A stretch of DNA of 61,643 nucleotides, from positions 1-61,643 of the forward strand of contig JAILAD010000064.1 in the NCBI GenBank assembly GCA_024681795.1, in the 5' to 3' direction. Shown one piece after another: positions 35,723 to 44,926 of this stretch. This stretch comes from Lachnospiraceae bacterium. Lineage in GTDB: Bacteria > Bacillota > Clostridia > Lachnospirales > Lachnospiraceae. Every line of letters begins with the position of its first letter. The first letter of the stretch is position 1. The position numbers and the translations under genes were made by a program. The notes beneath the pieces were generated by a model that was not told the origin of the DNA, did not search any database, and was given only the letters and a program-made list of their open reading frames with translations.

Positions 35723-38700
35723 TTATCCGGCTGTCCCGCTCCCGGCATCACTCCCGGAGGCGGTCCGAAGCCCGTCACTCCCGGAGGCGGTCCTCCGACA
35801 GACGATAAATCAATTTCTTCACCTTCCGCATCATCTCCGTCATTAATCACTTCGATTTCAGGCACAGCCTTTCCGAAATCACGATTATCTTCTTTCACTC
35901 CAAGAGGAAGTGCTTTCTGCGAATGCAGGGAAATCTTTAATCCCACACTCCTTAAAATCAGCTCGCCGCCCATATCCGCACAGCCGATACCAAGCACTCT
36001 TCCGCCGCTTCCGAACAGTTCCACCTTGGAATGCTCGATATAAACCCTGTTGCGTCCGAACGGACATCCGATCATTATGACACGCGGAGAATTCATATTC
36101 ATCAGTACCTGTGCAGACACGATTTCCAGGTAATTATCACCCTTGGAAGCAGATCCGATTCCCGTAATGCTCTTTCCGCCGGCCTTTACTTCCAGGAACA
36201 GATTGGATAAACGGATATTGCTCTTACCCGAAGGGGTTCCGATTGCAACACCGCTTACGCAGTTATAATCAATGACAAAATGCGTCTCGGAAACCTCCGC
36301 ACTGACTTCCCCGGCAAATGCACCGATTCCGACAAACGCCGTGGACTGGGATTTAATCAGGTTATTTCCGCCCTTCAGCAGTATCCTTGCACCCGGCCCC
36401 GGCAGATTTCCTCCGATACCGACGGCTCTTTCTCCGTTAACGTCAATCACCAGTTCTCCGGAGATATCCATCATAATATTACCGAACGAATGCAGAAGAT
36501 CGTTTCCGATTCCGAATGCTCCCTGACACTTGGTGGCAATATGCAGATTTCCTTTTCCCTTCAGTTTCAGAAGAGAGTTTTCCGGAACCCTGATTCCGTT
36601 TGAATTGATATAATTGTCACCTTCAATAATAAGCGTCAGGGTCGCATTTTCTCCGATTTCGATTCCGATGTCGGACGAATCGTTTTCCAGAATGATATTC
36701 TTAATCGTCAGCGTGGTATCCGTATTTTCCTTCACACGAATCTTTACCGCTGCCGGATAATCGTTGTTTCCGATTAACGTTACTTTCTGTCCGGAGAGCA
36801 GAATTTCCGTATATAATTCCAGCGCAATTCTGGTAAGCAACAGTTCACGTTCTTTACTAACCACGTAAAGTTTCGTAAAATGCTTCACTTCCGACTGCTG
36901 ATTGCAGTATTCGATTTCTTTGACCAGATGATCCGGAAGAATGCTTAAAATCTCAGAGTTCGGCTTTGCAAGGTAAAATCCCTGAATCAGATCCACACCG
37001 AGGGCAATGGATGCCTTCAGTTCGTCCGCCGTTTCCACACCCTCTGCAAGAGCATAGAAATTATTGTCATGCGCAAACTCGATGATGTTCTTTACAAAAT
37101 GCTGTTTTCTGGGATCCGAATGGAGATTCGTAATTAACAGCCTGTCGATTTTTACACAGTTCGGAGTATAACGAAGAAGTGAGGTGGTATTTGCATAACC
37201 GCAGCCGTAATCATCGATTGCAATGGAAAATCCCTCCTCCACGCTTCTCTCCGTGAGCAGACGAAGTTCGTCATCGTTTTGTTCCGTCTGCTCCGTAACC
37301 TCGATAAACAGATTTTTGAAAATACCGGGATATGTTTTTTTCAGTGTCCCGAAATCCGTTTTGTCAAGCTGGAAACCGGGAATACTGTTTAAGAACACTT
37401 TCCTGTCTTTCAAGACTGCCTTCTTCTCGGTTATATCCTTAAACACATTGAAAAATGTCGCGCGTTCAATATCATAAAGACGTTTTTGGATGGTCGCGTA
37501 TTTAATTATGGTAAGAGGTGAAATCTGTACTTCCGAATCGGGTCTCATCAGCGCTTCGTATCCGAAAATCGAACCGTCCCGGGCATTTACAATCGGCTGG
37601 TATGCATAATGGAAAAGGTTTTGATCGATTACTTCCTTTATGGCATCCTGCTGTTTGATTTCATCCGTGCTTAATTCCGTTGCGCCGGCCGTGTAAGTCC
37701 CGCGGCGGTTATTTTTGAGTAATCTCTTATCCGCAAGGGCATCGTCAATTACCTTTGACATATCCGTATCTTCGTATACGACCGCCATGCCGCTGCTGGT
37801 ATTGATGTTCAGCGTGTATTCCTTGTCGGAAGAACGGTTGTAATTGTCGAAATTTGCCTGAAGATGAAGCAGGAAGGATTCCATGTTTCTTTCGCTCTCA
37901 TCTTCGTTTGCACGCAGGAAAATAATGAATTCATCACTTCCGAGATGCGCACAGATATCGTTACGAAGCATGGTTTCCTTGAGAATTTCGGCTGTATCGA
38001 TAATTGCACAATCGCCTTCGTTATGTCCGTAAATATCGTTTATGTTGGAAAGATGATCCAGATCGACGCAGACATAATTCAGCCTCTCACCCTTTTCAAC
38101 ACACTGTTTCTTCACTTTTTCAAGTTCGTAAATCAGGCCGGAAATATTAAAGAGTCCCGTCATCGGGTCACGAACCTGTGCATTGCGCAGGTCTGTATTC
38201 ATTTTCTTTAATTTTGCATTATTCTTTTCGATTTCTAGATTTCTGCTGAAGAATGAAAGTGACCTGCAAAGAGCAAGAACGAAGCGTCCCATCATCAGCT
38301 GAAGTTCCATAAATTTCGGAGAATCGGAAACGACAAATCCGTAAAATTCCCTGTGGACAAAGATGGGATAAAAAATGAGCGGCGCAACGTTTCTTCTCTG
38401 CTTCGCACACAATTCGTGCAGATAATAGTGGTCAAAGCCTTTGCCTTCCAGCTCACGGTCATAAGAAACGTAAACATGAAATTTTTCTTCCGGACCGGCC
38501 TCATTCTCCGCACCTCGAACCGCATTTGCAAAGGAATCCCGGACACAGAAAAAACTGTTTACCGGAAGAATGGAACGGAGAGTTTCTTTCACCTCCGATA
38601 AATCCTTGGTATCAATCATCTTTGCGAATGACAGGGACTGCTTTCTTTCCTGGGATACCGCAAGACTTCTCTGCAGTAAAACATCCCGGACAAGGTCGTC

Positions 38701-39597
38701 ATTTTTTCCCTGCTCCGCCCTGTTGCATCCGCAGGATTCGGAGAATTTCAGTTCCATCGGAATCTTAACGGTGTCAGGTACCGTTACATCCGTAATGGTG
38801 CCAGGCACCGTTACATCCGACAGTAACCGTTCAATCATCTTAAGGCACTCATCCGCCATAAGGGTAAAATTCCTCGTACCGGCAGAAAGATCCGGAATAC
38901 CGGCACGTCGCTTGTAAAGCGCATTGATTCCTGCCGTGACAAAATCCGTCGGAACGGAATATCCGCAGGCATCGAGCGAGGCATTCAATCCGATTCCGAG
39001 ATTGGAAGATGCGCAGACAACGGCATCCGGCTTTTTCATTTTTATCGTCCGGATAACATTCTCCATATTGATTCCGTATACGGTATCCGTTTCACAAACC
39101 CTGCTCTCATCATACGGAATATTTTCTTTTTTCAGGAATTCCCGATAGACATTCAGATATTTTCTGCTCTTGTTCGGATAGCCGGCATCCCCGGCATAGA
39201 TAATATCTTTCGCACCGTGCTTTGTCACAAGATGCTCCAGTATTTTTTCGAAAGTGACTTCGTCATCAAATACGACACAGTTTGCTCCGGGCACTTCAAG
39301 ATCCAGAACAATAAACGGAATGTTCAGCTGACGCATTATTTTCGCCTGCTCGGCAAGTTTATCCGCCTCAAATCCGAATTCGCAGTCAATCACGACTGCA
39401 CAGAAATCTTCCTTGCGGAAAATCCGGAAGAAGTCCAGCTTCCACTCTCCGCCTTCCGCATACCAGGCATAGCCCGGCCAGAATGCGCATACGCAAAAGC
39501 CCTTCTCCGTAGCACGCGTTGTGAATTTGCGAAGCTTACGAAGAGATGCCGTATCATTTAAATCTGCCGCAATATAGCAGATAACCTTTTCTGACAT
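35713..39597 (-). CDS. LacI-type sensor / GGDEF / EAL / beta-helix signalling protein
   Basis: 1294 residues. 1-285 resembles the sugar-binding part of LacI/GalR repressors without the DNA-binding helix. 300-450 is a GAF-like or linker region. 475-635 is a diguanylate cyclase domain with DPMTGLFN, DLDHLSNINDIYGH and an altered active loop GSDEF at 553-557. 650-895 is an EAL domain with EALMR (681), N737, EVTEQ, IDDYG (795-799), K816/D818 and EGVET; all motifs are intact, so c-di-GMP hydrolysis is likely. 930-1250 is a run of beta-strands rich in IG/GIGG turns like extracellular carbohydrate-binding beta-helix proteins, and the end is Pro/Gly-rich (GGPPPG repeats). No signal peptide or membrane helix is visible. 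Residues 262-278 derive from two hairpin repeats. Confidence 0.85.
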   Translation of the reverse strand: MSEKVICYIAADLNDTASLRKLRKFTTRATEKGFCVCAFWPGYAWYAEGGEWKLDFFRIFRKEDFCAVVIDCEFGFEADKLAEQAKIMRQLNIPFIVLDLEVPGANCVVFDDEVTFEKILEHLVTKHGAKDIIYAGDAGYPNKSRKYLNVYREFLKKENIPYDESRVCETDTVYGINMENVIRTIKMKKPDAVVCASSNLGIGLNASLDACGYSVPTDFVTAGINALYKRRAGIPDLSAGTRNFTLMADECLKMIERLLSDVTVPGTITDVTVPDTVKIPMELKFSESCGCNRAEQGKNDDLVRDVLLQRSLAVSQERKQSLSFAKMIDTKDLSEVKETLRSILPVNSFFCVRDSFANAVRGAENEAGPEEKFHVYVSYDRELEGKGFDHYYLHELCAKQRRNVAPLIFYPIFVHREFYGFVVSDSPKFMELQLMMGRFVLALCRSLSFFSRNLEIEKNNAKLKKMNTDLRNAQVRDPMTGLFNISGLIYELEKVKKQCVEKGERLNYVCVDLDHLSNINDIYGHNEGDCAIIDTAEILKETMLRNDICAHLGSDEFIIFLRANEDESERNMESFLLHLQANFDNYNRSSDKEYTLNINTSSGMAVVYEDTDMSKVIDDALADKRLLKNNRRGTYTAGATELSTDEIKQQDAIKEVIDQNLFHYAYQPIVNARDGSIFGYEALMRPDSEVQISPLTIIKYATIQKRLYDIERATFFNVFKDITEKKAVLKDRKVFLNSIPGFQLDKTDFGTLKKTYPGIFKNLFIEVTEQTEQNDDELRLLTERSVEEGFSIAIDDYGCGYANTTSLLRYTPNCVKIDRLLITNLHSDPRKQHFVKNIIEFAHDNNFYALAEGVETADELKASIALGVDLIQGFYLAKPNSEILSILPDHLVKEIEYCNQQSEVKHFTKLYVVSKERELLLTRIALELYTEILLSGQKVTLIGNNDYPAAVKIRVKENTDTTLTIKNIILENDSSDIGIEIGENATLTLIIEGDNYINSNGIRVPENSLLKLKGKGNLHIATKCQGAFGIGNDLLHSFGNIMMDISGELVIDVNGERAVGIGGNLPGPGARILLKGGNNLIKSQSTAFVGIGAFAGEVSAEVSETHFVIDYNCVSGVAIGTPSGKSNIRLSNLFLEVKAGGKSITGIGSASKGDNYLEIVSAQVLMNMNSPRVIMIGCPFGRNRVYIEHSKVELFGSGGRVLGIGCADMGGELILRSVGLKISLHSQKALPLGVKEDNRDFGKAVPEIEVINDGDDAEGEEIDLSSVGGPPPGVTGFGPPPGVMPGAGQPDNQG
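38765..38814 (-). repeat. Two hairpin repeats read in-frame inside the GGDEF/EAL gene
   Basis: Copies at 38765-38787 and 38792-38814, 27 bp (nine codons) apart, with cores GGTACCTGACACC and GGTGCCTGGCACC on the minus strand. They encode a repeated VTVPGTITD / VTVPDTVKI segment between the sensor domain and a CGC motif. Compared with the intergenic copies the core is more fully palindromic. Confidence 0.85.
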
Positions 39598-39636
39598 ATT
39601 CCCACCCCAAAATATCGTTAATCCCCAGATAATACT

Positions 39637-39665
39637 ATGTTATCAAATTTATCCGTAAAATACAA
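39637..39665 (-). promoter_or_regulatory. Promoter of the GGDEF/EAL gene
   Basis: Minus strand TTGTAT (39660-39665), 17-nt spacer, TAACAT (39637-39642), 40 nt before the ATG and downstream of the gal operon terminator. Confidence 0.6.
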
Positions 39666-39687
39666 CTACCCCCCACCCGAAAAAATA

Positions 39688-39734
39688 ACAAAAAAACACT
39701 CTGAAAGCCTTATTTTACTCGGCTTTTCAGAGTG
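39688..39734 (-). terminator. Terminator of the galactoside operon
   Basis: CACTCTGAAAGCC (39697-39709) pairs with GGCTTTTCAGAGTG (39721-39734) with one bulge, followed by seven Ts on the minus strand. Confidence 0.85.
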
Positions 39735-39807
39735 CATACCCACAGGATTCCAAATTAAAAATATAGTGAGGCGAAACGCCTCGAATTAACAATATATTAG
39801 CATATCC

Positions 39808-40461
39808 TTACAGCCAGTACGGATAATCTTCCATCTCGATATATCCGTTCGCATCCTTCTCGATAAAGCAGGCAAGAAATGCATCCGCAAAACTGATTCC
39901 GGAAGTATACAGGAAAAAAACCGGAATCCACATTCCCACGATACCGAGCCCCAGATAAATCCACGCTTTTTTCTTTTTCAGTGCAAAAAGATGGCCGCCG
40001 TATGCACCGAGAAGAAAACCGAGCCAGACAAACGCACTCTTTTTTACCCTTATCGGATTTTCCATCTGATAGGGATCCTCCACAATCATTGCAATTCTTT
40101 TTTTCATCTGGATAACCAGAAAAATCACAGCCCCGAGCGCCGCAAATGCCGTAATGTATCCGACTACGCCCCAGATTTTCATACCGGTCAGGAAAAGTTT
40201 TGCGGAAGGAGAATACTGCGGAGTAAGGGTCGCGGCATCGAAAAAATTCCCGGACTGCATAACGGACATTAAATCTATCCCGGTATCTATTAGTCCCGTT
40301 CTGAATACGATTTCCGTCAGAATTGTTCTTCCGAGAATTCCGAGGGAAGACATAAGTGCCATAATCAAGACAACAATCAGAATCAGTCCCTGAATATGAA
40401 GAATCATAATATTCTTCTTACGTCCTTCGGTTCCTTTCGGCAGAAAAAACGAATTGCTCAT
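39808..40461 (-). CDS. Membrane protein, TM2-like C-terminus
   Basis: 217 residues with about four hydrophobic segments (near 20-45, 90-115, 145-160 and 165-185). The stretch FLLGAYGGHLFALKKKKAWIYLG resembles the TM2 domain pattern of a glycine-rich hairpin joined by a short basic turn. The ATG has GGAG six bases upstream and lies one base after the alpha-galactosidase stop, so it is the last gene of the gal operon. Function unknown; the position suggests a link with galactoside metabolism or simply read-through. Confidence 0.6.
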   Translation of the reverse strand: MSNSFFLPKGTEGRKKNIMILHIQGLILIVVLIMALMSSLGILGRTILTEIVFRTGLIDTGIDLMSVMQSGNFFDAATLTPQYSPSAKLFLTGMKIWGVVGYITAFAALGAVIFLVIQMKKRIAMIVEDPYQMENPIRVKKSAFVWLGFLLGAYGGHLFALKKKKAWIYLGLGIVGMWIPVFFLYTSGISFADAFLACFIEKDANGYIEMEDYPYWL

Positions 40462-40462
40462 T

Positions 40463-43006
40463 TCAGTCTCCTTTTTCTTCGTCCGTATCCTCTTCCGCCT
40501 GCTCCATCACAAAAATCTTAGCAGACAGATCCTGTACATAACGTACATTTTCATTGTATCCCGTTCCGGAGAAATTCTGTTTTAAGGCAACACCGGCATT
40601 CATCAGAAGACTTCCGTATGCATAATAATCCTCTTTTTCGGGCGGCAGTTTCACTCTTTTTGCAATAAAATCCAGAAGAAGGGAATCCTGCCTGATATGC
40701 ACCGGTGCCACGGTATTTACCAGATCTCCGAAATCGCGGATATCGTATTTTAATTCCCTGTTCGAAAAATGATAAAGGGTGTCTTCGTCCAGCCCTTTCG
40801 GGAAATAGGTGATATTCTGCGTATTCGGTAATACGAATTTCTTAAGCATCATACCTACTGCCCGGACTCCGTACGGGGATGCCATGGTCCACGTAATTAT
40901 ATTACCATAACCCGTCTGATTGTAAAGAACCGAAGTGGCATCCTGTCCGACATGCATATCTGCCAGCGGCCCGTACCCGCCGCGGTAGAACATTCCGTGC
41001 TGCATCAGGTCACGGTACTCTTTATACAACGCGATTTCCGTTTTCACTTCGTCAATCAGTTCCTTCGGAAAATCGTTAAAATTGCACTCGTACCCAAGCG
41101 TTCCGAAACCGGCAACCGCAAACCTTGTCTTCATCGGAGTACGTCGGAGCGTCTGATGGTTCGGACTTGCGGAAACATGCGCACCCATACATTCCATCGG
41201 ATATCCGTAACTGTAGCCCTGCTGGATTTCCGCCCTGCAGATCGGGTCCGTATCGTCCGATGCCCAGATTTGAGGAAAATAGGAAAGGATCCCGAGATCG
41301 AACCGGTTTCCGCCGGAGGCACAGCCTTCAAACAGAATATGCGGGAATTTATTCGTGAGCACATCCATGATTTCATAAAGTCCGAGGATATAGCGATGCG
41401 CAACTTCTCCCTGAAGTGCCGCAAGCTCACTTTCCTTTAGAACTTTCTTATCGGTTACGGTAATTTCCTTTCCGTCTTCATCCGCCGAAATCGTGTGTGT
41501 AATCTCCGGACTTCCGACCGAAAATACATCCGAGAATACCCTGTTCATGTCCCACTTTACATAGGCGATATTTGCAGAGGAAAAAACACGGCTCATGGAT
41601 TCGATGATAAAATCCCTGACTTCCTTCCTGCTTAAATCCAGAACTCTCTGGTTTCTTCCTTCCGAATGTTCCCTTCTCGGGTTCACCAGGCACCAGTCGG
41701 GATGTTCTTTGTAGAGTTTACTGTTTACGTTGACCATCTCCGGCTCCACCCAGATTCCGAAGGAAAGCCCGATCTTATTGATTTTATCGGCAAGTCCCTT
41801 TAAACCGCCCGGAAGTTTTTTGGGATTTACTTCCCAATCGCCGAGCGCCTTCGTGTCATCATCCCGTTCCCCGAACCAGCCGTCGTCCATCACGAACAAC
41901 TCGATTCCGACATCCGCCGCGCGTTTTGCAAGACGCAGAAGTTTTGCCTCATCGAACTTAAAATAGGCAGCCTCCCAGCTGTTCAAAAGAATCGGCCGGC
42001 TTTGATTTTTCCATTCGCCCCTGATAATATGCTCGCGAATGAAAGAATGCATATTGTGGGATAAATGATTGAAGCCTTTTTCGGAATATGTCATGACCGC
42101 CTCGGGCGCTTCAAAGGTCTCGCCCGGCTTTAAGACATAACGGAATCCCTCGTCATTGATTCCCGTAAGAATCCTGATTTTTCCGTAAGTATTGGAATCG
42201 GCAATTTCCATATGATTGCCGCTGTAGATTAAATTAAAACCGAAACACTCCCCGTCGTCTTCGTTGGTATCGCCCTTCGCCATCATAAAAAACGGGTTGG
42301 CGCGGTTTGAACTTGTCCCGCAGTTGGATCGGCTTACGTGCATCCCGTGCCCCAGGGACACGTGATAACTGTGCATCTCCCTTGCCCACGCACCGTCAAA
42401 GAAAATGCCGTGATAGCCCCTGTCGGGCAGATCGAGCTGCATCGACAGAAACCGCTCGATGATTACGTCCCCGTCCCCCTGGTTGATTAAATCCGCAAAC
42501 CGGGTAATGATGTTTTCGTTTTCATAAACGACATAATAAAGATTCAGACGGAGTCTGTAATTTTTTTCGATGATTCCCTCACGTTCCACAAAGGATACCT
42601 TAAGAACCTCCGCTTCCTTTGCTTCGTCATAGGAGCCGGGAAGTGTCAGACGTTTCGGGATTTCTTTTAATACCTCGTGCGTATTGTAAACAAAGTCAAT
42701 TGTCCTGCTGCCGTCCGGGAAAACAAGATTCAGCATCGGAGACCGCAGGTCTCCTTTTCCGTAGCCGGATACCTCTAAAAGCGTATCCTCCATCGTCAGC
42801 GCCTGGTTATCCTGGCTGTACACAATCGAATTTCCGAGCGGAAACTCACGCTTCTGCCGGAGGGCACCGAAGGAATTCAAATCTTCATCAAAGCGGATTT
42901 TTTCCCCGTAATACAGATGCTCCGCATGACCGGTTTCCCGGATTTCAAACGCATATGTGGTTTCTTTTGTACTCAATACAAATTTGCCGTCTTTTGCCGT
43001 AATCAT
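40463..43006 (-). CDS. Alpha-galactosidase, GH36
   Basis: 847 residues from the ATG at 43006 with GGGGGAG five bases before it; a 32-codon upstream frame is rejected. The barrel carries MDDGWFGERDDD, the nucleophile in YVKWDMNR (Asp486) and the acid/base in WASDDTD (Asp584), as in bacterial GH36 such as Geobacillus AgaA. An insertion of about 30 residues rich in beta-type sequence follows the nucleophile. No signal peptide, so it acts on raffinose- or melibiose-type sugars after import. It follows the symporter by 31 nt. Confidence 0.95.
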   Translation of the reverse strand: MITAKDGKFVLSTKETTYAFEIRETGHAEHLYYGEKIRFDEDLNSFGALRQKREFPLGNSIVYSQDNQALTMEDTLLEVSGYGKGDLRSPMLNLVFPDGSRTIDFVYNTHEVLKEIPKRLTLPGSYDEAKEAEVLKVSFVEREGIIEKNYRLRLNLYYVVYENENIITRFADLINQGDGDVIIERFLSMQLDLPDRGYHGIFFDGAWAREMHSYHVSLGHGMHVSRSNCGTSSNRANPFFMMAKGDTNEDDGECFGFNLIYSGNHMEIADSNTYGKIRILTGINDEGFRYVLKPGETFEAPEAVMTYSEKGFNHLSHNMHSFIREHIIRGEWKNQSRPILLNSWEAAYFKFDEAKLLRLAKRAADVGIELFVMDDGWFGERDDDTKALGDWEVNPKKLPGGLKGLADKINKIGLSFGIWVEPEMVNVNSKLYKEHPDWCLVNPRREHSEGRNQRVLDLSRKEVRDFIIESMSRVFSSANIAYVKWDMNRVFSDVFSVGSPEITHTISADEDGKEITVTDKKVLKESELAALQGEVAHRYILGLYEIMDVLTNKFPHILFEGCASGGNRFDLGILSYFPQIWASDDTDPICRAEIQQGYSYGYPMECMGAHVSASPNHQTLRRTPMKTRFAVAGFGTLGYECNFNDFPKELIDEVKTEIALYKEYRDLMQHGMFYRGGYGPLADMHVGQDATSVLYNQTGYGNIITWTMASPYGVRAVGMMLKKFVLPNTQNITYFPKGLDEDTLYHFSNRELKYDIRDFGDLVNTVAPVHIRQDSLLLDFIAKRVKLPPEKEDYYAYGSLLMNAGVALKQNFSGTGYNENVRYVQDLSAKIFVMEQAEEDTDEEKGD

Positions 43007-43037
43007 ATTTTCTCCCCCGCATCGAATAAGCGAATTT

Positions 43038-44876
43038 TTATGAATCCTGTCCGGCTGCCCTTCTTTCCTTAATCTGTTCGGAAATTTCGGCAATTTTCTC
43101 ATCCGTCAGGATGTATCTGCTCTTAAATACCAGGAATCCGACTGCCAGTACAACCACCGGCAATACGGTCATCACAAAACGAAGTCCGATTACCGAGGAG
43201 TTGGAAACCACGGTTGCTCCGTTTGCAACAATACCATCGATATACATTTTCAGGCCTTCCGTTAACGAACCGTTCACCGCTTCATAGGTTGCATCCGAAG
43301 AGCTGATGGAAAAAATCGAAAGGCTGCCTGCTGCAACAAGTGCCGCAATACCGGAAGCAAGCTTTACAACGAAAGTCTGCATGGAGAAAATCACGGACTC
43401 GTCACGGCGGTTATTTTTTATCTCACCGTAATCAACCGTATTTGCAAGGAATACGGTAACAAGCACATTCAGAATACCGACTGCCGCAAAGATGAAGAAT
43501 CCGGGGATCAGGAACGGGTATACCGAATGCACACCGGTCAATGCCATAATCAGCAAAACCACATATCCGCCGATTGCGGAAAATACGGAAATGTAAAAAA
43601 TCTTAATTGTATTGAAGAACTTGCGAAGCAGCGGGAAGAACAGGCACATTGCAAAAATCTGCATTCCGCCGCCGAACGTATTAAACAGCGTGTAGTCTCC
43701 CTGCCAGTTCGTTCCGCCGAGATCGTATTTAAAGAAGTAAATCAAAAGGTTTGAAGTAATGTAAATCGCGGAGTTCACAAGCACGATCGTCACAACCATT
43801 GCCATCGCCTGATCGTTTTGAAGCAGCGCTTTGAACATATCTCCGATTTTTGCACTCTTTACGTCCACGGTGGATTTTTCCTTGATAAAAATGCAGGTAA
43901 TCAGGATAAACACAAAGAATAAAACTGCCACAATCAGGGTAAAATACTTGAAGCCCAGACGTTCCACTTCCTTTGTGGAAGAAAGGTCAAGTGCGACGCC
44001 GTCGCTCTCGGAAACCGCCGCATATTTGTCCGCGGGAAGATATACGGCAAGAATTCCTTTGTTACTAACGGAATCTACGGCTATGTCAAGTCTCGTGCTG
44101 CCTTCGTTGTAATCTTCTTCCGTAAATTCGGGCATTGCCGTAAACGCACCGAATTTCAGGCGGAATTCACTGTTACTCTGGTTAAAGGAGGTTTCCTTCT
44201 CAAACTGTTTCTTATCGGCCGTGAGCGTAATCACCTGCGTTCCGTTCAGGGTTTTCACGTTACCGGTCGGGGTATCCGCTTCATCCAGCTCCACTGCATA
44301 AACAGTAAGATTCGTCGGGTTGAAATCCACATTGTCGGAATTTCTGCCGACTGCCGCATGACCGATTGCATTGACGGAAAGAATCGTCACAATCGTGATA
44401 ATTGCCGAGCCTACACCCGCACAGGTACGCCCCAGGGCACTCATTGCCTCTCTGTCCTTGCCGCCTTCGGTAAATGCAGGAACCATCGACCAGTACGGAA
44501 TATCCATCATCGTATAGGTCACGCCCCAGAGGATGTAAAATATCGCCGCATAAGCCGCCATTCCCTTTCCGTTCAGTGCAGGCGGTGCCGCAAACATAAA
44601 GAACAAAACGATTGCATTGGTCAGGGTTCCGATGAAAAGCCAGGGACGGAATTTTCCCCATTTGGTTTTCGTACCCGCCACAATCGCACCCATTAAGGGA
44701 TCGTTAAATGCATCGAATACACGCGCAATCATCAGGATGATTCCCATCACCCATGCCGACACGCCCATAATGTCCTGATAATAATACAGAACGTAACTTG
44801 CGGAAAGCATATAGACCATGTCCTTTCCGACAGCGCCGATTCCGTAGGCTGCTTTTTCCTTAAATCCCAGTTTCAT
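43038..44876 (-). CDS. GPH-family (MelB-type) galactoside symporter with extracellular insertion
   Basis: 612 residues against about 450-480 for MelB-type carriers. The first helices contain DAFNDPLMGAIV and TKWGKFRPWL, the family signature. Between helix 5 (ending near 172) and helix 6 (starting near 306) lies an extra 130 residues that are polar and beta-rich and, on MelB topology, outside the cell. The rest is a normal 12-helix carrier. GGGAGG sits eight bases before the ATG and is supplied by sequence next to the hairpin repeat at 44904-44926. It lies between the beta- and alpha-galactosidase genes, so it should import galactosides with cations. Confidence 0.9.
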   Translation of the reverse strand: MKLGFKEKAAYGIGAVGKDMVYMLSASYVLYYYQDIMGVSAWVMGIILMIARVFDAFNDPLMGAIVAGTKTKWGKFRPWLFIGTLTNAIVLFFMFAAPPALNGKGMAAYAAIFYILWGVTYTMMDIPYWSMVPAFTEGGKDREAMSALGRTCAGVGSAIITIVTILSVNAIGHAAVGRNSDNVDFNPTNLTVYAVELDEADTPTGNVKTLNGTQVITLTADKKQFEKETSFNQSNSEFRLKFGAFTAMPEFTEEDYNEGSTRLDIAVDSVSNKGILAVYLPADKYAAVSESDGVALDLSSTKEVERLGFKYFTLIVAVLFFVFILITCIFIKEKSTVDVKSAKIGDMFKALLQNDQAMAMVVTIVLVNSAIYITSNLLIYFFKYDLGGTNWQGDYTLFNTFGGGMQIFAMCLFFPLLRKFFNTIKIFYISVFSAIGGYVVLLIMALTGVHSVYPFLIPGFFIFAAVGILNVLVTVFLANTVDYGEIKNNRRDESVIFSMQTFVVKLASGIAALVAAGSLSIFSISSSDATYEAVNGSLTEGLKMYIDGIVANGATVVSNSSVIGLRFVMTVLPVVVLAVGFLVFKSRYILTDEKIAEISEQIKERRAAGQDS

Positions 44877-44903
44877 ATCATTAACCTCCCGTGTAACAAT
44901 TTC

Positions 44904-44926
44904 GTAATGGGGTCAGGCACCATTAC
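44904..44926 (-). repeat. Short hairpin repeat, single copy
   Basis: Arms GTAATGG and CCATTAC around TGCCTGACC on the minus strand. It supplies the TAA stop codon of the GH2 gene (44923-44925), and the adjacent sequence supplies the GGGAGG site of the symporter gene. Its flank (AAATTGTTAC) matches the paired copies at 47364-47431. Confidence 0.9.
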
